Positions 22,963 to 33,400 of a DNA stretch of 64,000 nt are shown here, piece after piece (within the stretch, counting starts at the first letter, position 1; every line of letters starts with the position of its first letter). This DNA comes from Pipra filicauda (lineage: Eukaryota; Chordata; Aves; Passeriformes; Pipridae): assembly GCF_003945595.2 (NCBI RefSeq), contig NW_024104349.1:930001-994000 (forward strand), given 5' to 3'. The notes beneath the pieces were generated by a model. It was not told where the DNA came from, ran no database searches, and was given only the letters and a program-made list of their open reading frames with translations. The position numbers and the translations under genes were made by a program.

Positions 22963-25124
22963 GTGAGTATGGATTTCTTGAAAATAAGAAGGTGGGGGGA
23001 GGCCTGGCATGTTGCCTTGAAGTGGGAACCTCTGGAAAGGATGAGAACATGTCCTTGCTAACCCGTGTAAATCCCAAAATCCCCTCGAGTTACATCAGCA
23101 CTTACTGGCTTCTGGAAACCCCAGCCCAGGCACTCCCCCGGGGAGCAGTTTAGAGTTGAGCTCTTGCCCTGGGACACGCTGCAGGCTAAAAAGGGTGGAT
23201 GTTGGAGAACTCAGCCTGATCCCAGGATGACTCTTCCCCACCTAACCCTGCTCCTCTCCCTCTGTCCCCAGTTATCTGATGCCTTGTCCAACAGCAACAA
23301 CCCAGCCCCCTGTGCCAACCCACCCCAGGGCTGGCCGGCCTGGGGGAACCAGCCACCGGCTCCTGGGGCATTCCCAGGGTATCCCGGAGCACCAGGGGCC
23401 TACCCTGGAGCACCAGGGGCCTACCCTGGAGCACCGGGAGCATATCCAGGAGCACCAGAAGCATATCCTGGAGCACCAGGAGCATATCCCGGAGCACCAG
23501 GAGCATATCCTGGAGCACCGGGAGCGTATCCTGGAGGACCAGCAGGACACGGATCGTATCCAGGAGCACCGGGAGCACCTGGAGCATTCCCTGGAGGACC
23601 AACAGCACCTGGGCCGGTTCCTGCCCCAGGACAACCACCCAGTGCCCCTGGATTTGGGCCTCCTCCTCCGCAGGGAGGACCAACTCCTCCAATGGTAACA
23701 GCTCCATCATATTATAAGGGTTTCTGTCTTCAGTGCCTGATTTTGCTTGGCTGTGGGAAGGACCTGGGGTTGGCTGTCCCTGGGGGATGGCAGGGGTGGG
23801 ATTTGGCTTTTGACATGTTTTTTTGCTAACACAAAATCCCTGTTGTCTCCCAGAGAGTCCCCTTCGAGCTGCCCCTGCAGGCAGGACTCATGCCTCGGAT
23901 GCTCATCACCATCACTGGGACTGTGAATCCCCATCCAAACAGGTACTAGGGGTGTCCAGCACTGGGGGTGGAGGGCTTTCCATGGTGGAGCATGGGGGGC
24001 TGGAAGTTGCTTTCCATTCCTGAATAACACCTCTCTAGTGTACCATCAAATATTACACTAAATAAGGTGTGTAAATGCCCTGTTGATGCCCAACAGGGTG
24101 TGGGGGGTTTCCTTTCTGCTATTTTTGGGAAGCCCTTTAACAGAACCCAGGGCTTTTGTGGAAAAAGCAGTGAATCCATTATCGTCCTGGCAGGTTTTCA
24201 CTGGATTTCAAGAGAGGGAATGATGTTGCCTTCCACTTCAACCCCCGCTTCAACGAAGACCACAAGAAAGTCATCGTCTGCAATTCAAAGTTCCATGAAA
24301 ACTGGGGGAAGGAGGAGAGGACAGCTCCCAGGTTTCCATTTGAAGCTGGAAAACCCTTCAAGGTACCATAAAACCCCTTCCCAGCTCAGTCTCAGTGTGC
24401 CAGTAGCTCCAGGAGGGTTTGGGCAACAAGATCCACGTAAGGACCTTGATACTTTTGCGCAGGAATCAGCTCCCAGAGGTGCCTCTGGGGCAACCACCCC
24501 ATGTGCTTCCCTGGCTGTCCAGCACAGCAGGTCCTACAGCACCTTCCCAGCATTCTGATTCCCTTCTGCACCTCCCCACTTCTGTTATTCTCATGGATTA
24601 TGAAATCCTCCTCCTGTGCAGTTGTCCTGCAGCAGTTGTTGGACAGGTTTCTATAATGTGTTTTCCCCAGTGGCATTCCTGAGTTTTTTCTCCTGCAGAG
24701 TAGGTTTACTCTGAGTTCTGCTTCGAGTGACTGGCATGGTCAGGAGGAGGAAGAAAGTGGGCTAAAACACGGAGGAGGAAGAGCCCAGCAGAGTTTTGGG
24801 GAAGGCAAAGGTCACTGGTGTTGCAGCTGAGAGTTGCCGCACCAGCTCCTCCACATGCCACGGGGCTGGACTTGGCTGGCAGCAGCCTCCAGCCAGTGCC
24901 AGCCCGCTCGAGTTTGTGGCTTAAAACCTCTCCTGGAACAAATCCAACGTGGGGTTGTTTTATTTCAGCTCCAAATCCTCTGCGAGGCGGATCACTTCAA
25001 GGTGGCCGTCAACGACGCTCACTTGCTGCAGTACAACTTCCGCGAGAAGAGGCTGAACGAGGTCACCAAGCTCTGCATCGCGGGGGACATCACCCTCACC
25101 AGCGTCGTGCCCACCATGATTTAG
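22945..25124 (+). CDS. LGALS3: galectin-3, five coding exons, 284 aa
   Basis: Coding exons are 22945-22962, 23272-23694, 23854-23942, 24194-24362 and 24969-25124. The protein is a chimera-type galectin: N-terminal MSDGFS (Ser6 conserved), a Pro/Gly/Tyr-rich domain with seven YPGAP[GE]A units (about residues 43-91), and a C-terminal carbohydrate-recognition domain from about residue 150. The sugar-contact residues of the family are all present: H191, N193, R195, V205, N207, W214, E217 and R219. The protein binds beta-galactosides and oligomerises through its N-terminal tail; it acts in the cytoplasm and nucleus and, after non-classical secretion, outside the cell. There is no signal peptide, as expected. 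Exon sizes 89 and 169 match or nearly match mammalian LGALS3. It ends TSVVPTMI. The human NWGR motif reads NWGK here. Confidence 0.97.
23272..23694 (+). CDS. LGALS3: LGALS3 exon 3, Pro/Gly/Tyr-rich N-terminal domain (residues 7-147)
   Basis: Acceptor tgtccccag (AG 23270-23271). The exon starts [10 protein letters not shown], has [13 protein letters not shown], then the 21-bp repeat array and a proline-rich end, ...GGPTPPM. Donor gtaaca at 23695 is not strong. Confidence 0.95.
23380..23526 (+). repeat. LGALS3: coding 21-bp minisatellite, seven units
   Basis: Seven units of 21 bp each (7 x 21 = 147 bp exactly) encode YPGAPGA, with one unit YPGAPEA. The third bases vary (gga/ggg, gca/gcc, tat/tac), and degenerate units ([21 protein letters not shown]) follow. 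This is the self-association repeat of galectin-3, and its copy number varies between species. Confidence 0.95.
23854..23942 (+). CDS. LGALS3: LGALS3 exon 4 (residues 148-176), start of the lectin domain
   Basis: Acceptor gtctcccag (AG 23852-23853). Encodes [19 protein letters not shown] and continues to NPHPN, ending with two bases of an Arg codon before gtacta. Length 89 nt, as in mammals. Confidence 0.95.
24194..24362 (+). CDS. LGALS3: LGALS3 exon 5 (residues 177-233), core of the sugar-binding site
   Basis: Acceptor cctggcag (AG 24192-24193). It encodes [27 protein letters not shown] and ENWGKEER, which hold all the contact residues, and ends PFK before gtacca. It is one codon longer than the human exon (TAPRFPFE). 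Confidence 0.96.
24969..25124 (+). CDS. LGALS3: LGALS3 exon 6, last coding exon (residues 234-284)
   Basis: Acceptor tatttcag (AG 24967-24968). Encodes [20 protein letters not shown] and so on to SVVPTMI and stop TAG at 25122-25124. [16 protein letters not shown] is a hallmark of galectin-3. Confidence 0.97.
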   Translation, partial: LQILCEADHFKVAVNDAHLLQYNFREKRLNEVTKLCIAGDITLTSVVPTMI

Positions 25125-25228
25125 CCAGGGGAGCACCCCATGCCCACTTGGTGCTCCTTTTGTGGTGTAACAAAAGTGCCTTCTCACGTGACTACTTTGA
25201 AGTAATAAAACGTTTTCACAGGTGAAGT
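25125..25228 (+). other. LGALS3: LGALS3 3' UTR with poly(A) signal
   Basis: A short 3' UTR of about 100 bases with AATAAA at 25204-25209. The cleavage site is estimated at about 20 bases further on. Confidence 0.8.
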
Positions 25229-26250
25229 TTGTTTTCAATGAGATCTCCAAAGACGCGACACCCTCCGGGCCAGCTGAGTTCAGCTGGGGAAGGAGCTGAA
25301 TTCCTGCTGTAGAGACAGAGGAACAACAAGGAGCAGTTTGATTTCTACAGACAGGAGCACTTGGGAAAGCAGCCTGTGGCATTCTGTCCTGTGAACTAGG
25401 GCAGCAATCCTCTAGGAAGCACTGGAAAACAGGGATAACTCGAGAGCCTCTGAGCCTGACCAGAACGAGGTATTTCAGGAGGGGGTTCAGAGGTGGAGGA
25501 AGGAAAATCTCTCCATTAGACTGTGGCTGGAAAAGTCCCCCCTCTCTGCTCCAAAGGCCCATCTGCACAGTTGGTGGCCCAAACCAGGGTGTTCCTGATT
25601 ACTCCTCCCTCCCAAGGGAGATCCAATTCCTACAAGTGTTACGTACTCCACGGAGCAGGTCACGAGCCCCGTGCTCCTCTCCACTCCTCACTCCTGGAAG
25701 AGTCCAGACCGGTTTCAAGGGTGGGGAGGTTTATTGGCAAAGTTCACCTCGTGAGTCAGGCTGGTAAAAAAAGAAAACAGAAGTATGTTCCCTCTGCTGT
25801 GAGTCATTCCAGCCTTGTCTGGAAAACAAGAACAGCTCAATGGCCACACTGAAATTTCCAAAGATCTCTTCAATGTGTCTCGTACTGTTTTATAACAGTT
25901 GCTTCTTTAATCCTTGGGGATGCCAAGTTACAAGGAGAGTCCTTAACATTTCCAGCAGATCCAGCAGCCTAGAGCAGCAGTCTGCTACCATCAGCACAGA
26001 GAAGCTGTGGCTGCTCCATCCCTGGAAGAGTTCAAGGCAAGGTTGAAGCAACCTGGTTGAGTGGAAGGTGGCAGGGGGTTGGAATGAGATGATCTTTAAG
26101 GTCTCTTCCAACCCAAACCATTCTATGATTCCACATGTCAGGAATCCCTCTCACTGTGCTGATGAATGACCAGAGCAGGCAAGTCATTAAGAGCTACCTG
26201 AAACTATCTGTATAACTGAAGTTTAGTACTCAAAAAAGGGGATTCCAGCA
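25229..26250. other. short intergenic gap between convergent LGALS3 and DLGAP5
   Basis: Tail-to-tail spacing of about 1 kb. It holds one CR1 3' end (25996-26133). Otherwise nothing is recognised. Confidence 0.7.
25996..26133 (+). mobile_element. CR1 LINE 3' end
   Basis: 'cacagagaagctgtggctgctccatccctggaagag' to 'aaggtctcttccaacccaaaccattctatgattcc'. About 138 bp, slightly deleted in the middle. Confidence 0.9.
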
Positions 26251-27354
26251 CACATCAGCTTCCTCTCTTTATTTCAGTGTAATCAGTACACAGCTGCCAG
26301 GTTAAAACTTTAACCAGACTAACCCTTTTCTGGTGAGGGGTTGAATTATTTCTGCTTGGTTTGGAACCAAGGCTGGGTGGAAGATTGTGTATGTTACACT
26401 AAGGTCACCTGTACAAGAAGAAGCCCAGTGAGGTATTTCTTAAAAATACAACAACTGGTGGTATTTTAACACTACCCCCCCAAATGCAAAGTCTGTATAA
26501 CTGACACACTCCTTATGCACAAATATGTTACAGTCTGGGTAGGGAATGCACAAGGAACAAGATGAGAGAAGAGGCTGAGTTTAAACATGTCAAAAACAAG
26601 GAGAAAATAGAGTTTAGCTTGAAGGTACTTAAGATACTCAATAGAAAACTGCGTCCTTAAAGGAAATAATAAACAATGTCCACTTTAATACATTGCCAAG
26701 AAAAGGTATTATCTGACCATGAAATCCTTGTTCTGAGACAGTTTCTAATATTACAAAGCCAGTAGGAAAATTTCCCCCAGGAAAGAATTACACGAATCCA
26801 ACAGTGCCACAGCTGGTGCTGAGGCAGCTGTTCACACACCAAACTCTGGAGCCTGAGGGTGCAACAGAACCCTCAGAGCATGGACAGAGCATGGAGCAGT
26901 GCTCTGGGGAGGGAACAGGCTGGGTCTTACCCCAGAAGGTGCCCTCCCATCAGGAACAGGGCACAGGCACAGCCAGTCTAGTGGGCACCTTGTAATAACA
27001 ACAAATCATGAGGTAAAGCCAGGACATAAAAGTTTAGAGGTGAGGAGTTTTACAGCCTGAAGGAGACAGGAAATACATGAAATGATACCAACATAAAAGT
27101 ATTTCGGGTTGCAGTCAGAATTTACAAGCACTGGCTACAGCAGGTATCACCAGAACACAGCCCACTACCAACATACAGCAGTGCTTGGTGCACAACAACT
27201 GCACCATAAAACCTTGCAAAACCCATTATCAGATCCATGACTACAGGTACCCCTTCACTCCCAACACAGTTCCAGGGTAGCAGTCTGTGTTCCAGGTACC
27301 CTCTGTGGGTTTCTCCCTCATAAAATGTACGTAGTTTGCATTTTAAGCCACTCT
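26250..27354 (-). other. DLGAP5: DLGAP5 3' UTR
   Basis: About 1.1 kb of noncoding sequence follows the DLGAP5 stop on the minus strand. It has AATAAA in the minus orientation (plus-strand TTTATT at 26268-26273) about 20 bases before the estimated end. No repeats are recognised. Confidence 0.6.
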
Positions 27355-27477
27355 TCATTTATCCCCGGAGGGGACAACAGGAGAAAATACAATGAGGTCA
27401 CTGAACACTTCAGCTGCTGCAAACTTCTGGGCTTTGGTCTTCACTGGAGTGAAGGGAAGTTCAGCATCCAGCATTGG
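27355..27477 (-). CDS. DLGAP5: DLGAP5 last coding exon (residues 805-844)
   Basis: Acceptor ctcccacag (minus strand). It encodes PMLDAELPFTPVKTKAQK and so on to SDLIVFSPVVPSGDK and stop TGA (27357-27355). It aligns with the human C-terminus NPFTQLE...LITFSPLQPGEF. Confidence 0.93.
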   Translation of the reverse strand, partial: PMLDAELPFTPVKTKAQKFAAAEVFSDLIVFSPVVPSGDK

Positions 27478-30400
27478 CTGTGGGAGGAATCAGAGTGTGG
27501 AGTCACTGCCTGAGGAACAGTTAGTCAGAATCCTGGACCACTGGAAGTACCACGACTTTGCTATGAGGAATTTTACAAGCTTATTTCAAGACATAACATA
27601 AGTGAGTACATGTGGTCTGTGTTGAAGACACTCCTTACTTAAATCACTAAGCAGTATTTTAAAGAGGATTTTTCACAAGAAATTCTACACCCAAATTCTA
27701 TTAACATTTTGAAAGTCTTTGCACACTTCTCCCTGTTGAATCTCACTTCCAGCCCTAAATGTTAAAGTGATTAAAGACAAAAAAAAAGTTGGGACAGACT
27801 TGAAAAATTCCAGGAAGAAAGTGGAGGAAAACCAGTCTGTTCATGATGTTAATGAATATCTACAAGGAAATTTGCAAGAAACATAATTTAAAGGATCAAT
27901 CTGATAAGAATCGGAAGTTATTCTGTTATAAATGTCTTGATTCATCCTACACTCATCATGTGCAATAAGGAATATATCAGTGTGAGCAGGGAGACAGCTG
28001 GATTGTGGTTTGTGTTCCCAGTTATATGAATTGCCTTGATAATATCTTTAGGAGTTTAATTTTCTTTGTGCAGTAACTGAATCTGTAGCAAAGGTTAACA
28101 GCACTGGAACATGCAGCTTGTCTTAGTCAAATAAACTTGAAGGTCAGCTTACCATATCTAAAGGATTCCTGTCATTGGATGTCAAATCACTACAGGAAAC
28201 ATCTGAAAAATAAGAATATTTCAGTTTTTAAAAGAAGATAGTCTGATGCTGCCAGGGCTGAAAAGAAAAAAAAAAAAAAAGGTATTGCTTTCTGCATCTT
28301 AAAAGAAACCACGGGAGGTTTTGCTAACAACACACATAAAACAAGCTGACACTGACTGATTTCAAAGATAATATTTAGATTATCATAAAACCTTAGAATA
28401 ACCATAAGGCCCCAGCAATCCCACCCAAACCACACTCTGCAGCTCTAAGAAATGCACCTGTTTGATGGATTTTTGGTTCTCCAGACTGAGCAAAGTTTGT
28501 CTCTGTGCCGGGATCTTTCTCCGGGCTGCACATGGCAACGTCTTGTCCTTGCTCTGCAGCAGAGAGTTCCATCTCTTCCATGCCATCCATTGCTTTGGAT
28601 TCACTGCTAGAATTTTCCAGCACCTGAAAAATAGGGATTTTCACTGTCCCCAGCCATGTCATTGTTACGCCAGAACAAATCCACCCATCTAATCTACAGG
28701 TTTTATGGACAATTCAGAAGAAACAGAGTTTTAACTCCAGGGACTGTACAAAGCACAGGCAGTGATCCATTTCACATGAACTGTTTCCCAAGCCTGAAAA
28801 TCCCTTCAAAAGTATAAGGAAGCTCTTCCACAGGAAAGAAGATTCTGAACTTCGAGTGCCAAAAACATTGTGAGGATGTTCCCTGGCGAGACATTTCCTC
28901 GAGGAAAACCTGTCAGCAATGCTGACTCCCCAGAGTGACAACACCAACAAGCAGTTTCTCATTTGACTGAGAAAAGATGAAGTAAAAGGCACAAGAAAAA
29001 AATCAGTGACCAAGATTTTTATATAAATATATAGTTATTATATATATGGGGATGGGAGGGGCAATGACTGCTGCAGTCACGCACAGATCCAAGCAGGACC
29101 AAATAAAAATAAGATACTCCATTTCCAGTGGAAGGTACTAAAGGATGATTAACTCCAAAGCACTGGCTTTCACTGAGTAGCACAGTATCACATAAACTAT
29201 GGAGGTTGCATTCTTGGTTTTTTAAAATTTTTTTAAGTCTATTAAAGCACAGGTGATGTCACCAAGTCCTCAAGACATTTCAGGACACAGATTTCTGATC
29301 CTTGGATCAGTAACACAGTTCTTACTATAATTTAAAGAGAATAGCAGCCCAGTGCTGTGCTGTGGCAGCACGAGGACCAAGAGTGCTGCTGTGTTTAATC
29401 ATGGTCCCCAAATGCAAAAGCATTTACAAAATTCACACCAGAACAGAGGCAGTGGACTTCACATTGCTTGCCCAGTGCCAAGTGTCCTCATGCAGCAGCC
29501 AGGACCTCCCAAAATACAGCTCCAAACTGCAGGTCCCCAAACTGCAGCAGTCCCTACCTGTGTACATCCTGAGAGGGACAAAGCAATACAGAGGATATCT
29601 AAGTGAGGATTTGATCAGAAATCCAAGTGTCTGGGGATAATCAACAGACCTTTTTTCTTTGCTGATAATAATAAAGTATTTAAAGCACGTACATGAGCTG
29701 TGCATGACTTACCTCATCTCCCTCTGCTCTGCTGGCAACAGGACAGATTTCTTCTTCTGCAACCATGGAAATGCTGGAAGAGAAACCAAAATATTTTCAT
29801 TCTTCTCAATCATCTTCATCAATCACCTTCAATCATCTTTAGACTCGCCCACCTTATATTACGATTTGTTCTGCAATTGTGCTGGCATGGCTGGCACTGG
29901 TGAGTTATATCAAACTTTCTGGGCAAACAATTAACTTCCACCCCAGCAGCAAAATTACATTTGGGCAAAGCTCTTAATATTTGCTTAGGGGAAGGAAAAG
30001 TCACAAGGACTTTGCAACCTTCATCACTGCCAAATTGGAATAACATTTAAAGGGTATTAATATCATTACTTTCAGTCAAAACTATACAATTATTTGTACA
30101 AGGTTAATTAAAAGCTGCCTTAACGTGCCTACCTTTGTTCAACAACACCATCGGGGAGTTTAGCCAATGGGGGAGTTTTTGCAGTGGGAAATTGGTCCAT
30201 TCTCAGATTTTGTGGTGTTTGTTTTGCAGTTGCATCCTCAGGGTCACGGAGAGCAGAAGGAGTGTTTGGAAGCAAAGTTCTACGGGATGATCTCGGAGTT
30301 GTTTGTTTTCCAGGAGCCCTCTGGGAAGATCTGTGAGGGGTCTTTGAAAGCAAGCCTGAAAAATGTGTTTAATTTTTCATTACTACAGCAGTTTCCAGAA

Positions 30401-33400
30401 GCTGAAAAGAACTGATCATTATGATTCTAGACAGCAACATGATTGTTTTCTGCTTGCTGAATTGTCTTATGCAAATATTATATTGAAATCTTCTATACCC
30501 TGCAAGGAGAAATGGAAATTATTAACTTCCACCTTTCAAATTTGGTAATTTTAATAGAATTAGAAAGGCAAAGATTCAGAACTGATGTTTATAACAGATT
30601 CTCTGCTGGAGTTTGCTTAAAGCCAGTGTTGCTCAAAGATTTCAGGAGTTCTCTACTGACAAGAGGTACACAAAAAAAATTGCTAGTTGTCTGATGGGAA
30701 GAGGGATCTGCACAAAATAAATAAAGGGGGAATTTAAAGTCAAATTATGAACTAGAAATGGCTCCCAAGGAGCCTGGCTGCACATAGATGTCAATAAGAT
30801 ACTTAAAATGAAGTTTTATTTTGAGCACCTGTTAAACCCCCCAAACTATTAAACAGCTTTTATAGCAAACTGGATTATGTTACAATCTTGTTAACCATGA
30901 ACAAAGATTATGGGTAGACTTTATTTGCAGCTCTGAAGACAGCACTGCAAGAGGTTTAGTTAAACATAAAAGATCCCAATTCCTGTCTTACAATTAGAGG
31001 ACATCAGCTGGCACTGACTTTGATGAGGAGGTTTGTCAGCTGAACCTGGGAACACTGAGATTAGAATTTCATTATTAAACTTATGCTGGAAAAAAAATGA
31101 ACCAGCTATTTCACCCCTCTGTCTAAGCAGGGATTTCATGCTGCCATAATCACTCAAATCAGCACATTCATGTACAACAATTTACTTTGGGGCCCTGATG
31201 TAATTAGTCACTGGTTGAAATACTGTATCCAGCACTGGAAATCCTCTGTGCACCCTGGACTTGTATCCAGCATAAACAGCCCAATTCCTCCCCAGTGAAA
31301 TGCATTAAACCCTCTTCAGCACTTGCAGGTCACAGAAATCATGATTAAGTTCCACCCACCTGAAAAGTTTTTCACAGGGCTTTCAACTCTGAAAAATCCC
31401 GCTTCAAAAACCACTTTTTCTGCTTGTGGCAGCGTCCCCTGATGTGCACCATCAGCAGCTCCCTCACACTTCATTTTCTCCCTCATGGCTGCCTTTACAG
31501 AAGCCAGGCGGCTCCGGGCAGCAGCTCTTGCAGCTGCTTCCAGCTTTGCTTTAGGCACTCCACCTGGAACAGCCTTTTTCTGGAATGGTAAGAAAGGCCA
31601 GGTCACACCTGGAAGCTTTGGATAGAAGCAATTACACATGAACACCTGCAGAGCTGCTGGTCCCACAGAGAGCACCAGGAAAAAGGAGGCTCAGGGGGGG
31701 CCTTTTGCTCTCCACAACTCCCCGACAGGAGGGTGGAGCCGGGCAGGGGGTTGGTTTCTTCACCCGCGTAACAAGTGACAGGATGAGAGGAACTGGGCTT
31801 AATTTGCACCAGGGGAGGTTTAGATTGGATATTGGGAAAAAGTTCTTCACTGAAAGGGTTGTCCAGCCCTGGCACAGCTGCCCAGGCAGGGGTGGAGTCC
31901 CCATCCCTGCAGGGATTTAAAAGCCGTGTGGATGTGACGCTTGGGGTCAGTGGCGGCCTTGGCAGTGCCGGGGGAACAGTTGGACTTGATGGTCTTAGAG
32001 GGCTTTTCCAACCTCAACAATTCTATGCATCGAGGTCTCTGCTCACCTCCAGACTCTCTTGGACTGCCAACCAGCTGTTAAGGTTAGTCTGTGATGACAA
32101 TATTGAGAATTTTTTTTCAAACTGAGTCTGCAGTTCAGAAACACCCCATACGACTCTTGTTCCCAACAAATCCAGGAAGATATTGGAAACACTGGGATGC
32201 AGGGACTCCTAGTGGCAGGGACATAACGCAGCCACAGGACAGATTCCAGGCAGGCAGTGAAGTCTTTCCTGGCATTCAGTTTTTCAAAGGAATTTTTGTT
32301 TTGTACCACCTGTAGGGTTCTGGCATTTATGGGCAGCTCCCACAGACCACAATCCCTCCAGTTTCCCATGCCTGGAGTTTCTTATCAGCCTTTGTATCAC
32401 TTTTATGATCAATTAAGCAAGCTCCAGGAACTGGACAGGGTTTAGGCAATGCAAATGTAACTTGCTTCAGTCAGAAGCAATTAAATATTGCAAAGCAAAG
32501 AGCAGATAAAACAACTCATTTTGCAATAAGCAATAACTTATTTTGGATTGTGTCAGATCCATTTGTGCTTAGAGAAGTAGCAGTTTAAAGCCACCCATGG
32601 TGTTGGCTTGCTGGGATACCATGATAATTTAGCATTCCCTGCTTAAAACTTGCAGTCACTCCCAAATTTCCATGTGGTTTCCTTTTTAGTTAAGTCAGTG
32701 TCAATGCCAGTGGCCCAGATAAAGTGTAAGGGTAGGTTTATATCCTAAATTTACCAGGTTTATCTTAGTAGCATAGAATCTAATGACTCAAAAAAAGTCA
32801 TTGTTAATTCTTAGTTCCAATCTTCCCAGCCAAAAGAGGAAACTAGCACTACAAACACCAACTGACACAAGTGCATGTGGGAGATGCAAGGGAGAAAGGT
32901 GCATCCTGACAGGGATCTCACTGAATATTTGAATTTTAACATCTAAAGAAGCCCTACAAGACGTGCTTTAGGGGCTATTCATACCTTGACAACTGCTTGG
33001 CTTGGGACATCAAGTGGCTGCCACTCGTTGTCTTGAAGCTTCTTCAGATTATCAAATTTTTTATTCACGTCTTCAATCTATTGGAAAGCCCAGAAAAAGT
33101 CCAGGTTTCATGTTCCAGACTTACCAGGCTTGTAGCAGAACAGTGCCTCATAAAATCAGATCAGAGTTTCGAGCATAGTTAATGCATTCAAGTACTTTTG
33201 ATTTAAACACAGAAGCCAATTAAGCCACCAACTGATGGGAAGTATTAACTGTTCTCCTACAGTTGACATGAAGGTCACACCACCTACACAACCTTCAGTT
33301 TGGAAGGCAAGCCTGCTCTCACTTCTGTAGCTTGAAGGTTCATAGGGGAAGTCTAGAATTGTTTGGTTTAAGATTTAAAATGAAGGAGCTGGTTCTGGTT

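Noticed and set aside
23186..23710. 174-codon minus-strand frame opposite LGALS3 exon 3
   Set aside because: It is the antisense shadow of the 21-bp coding repeat.
27392..27601. Plus-strand frame over the DLGAP5 last exon
   Set aside because: Antisense shadow. The minus strand has the exon that matches the DLGAP5 C-terminus in phase.
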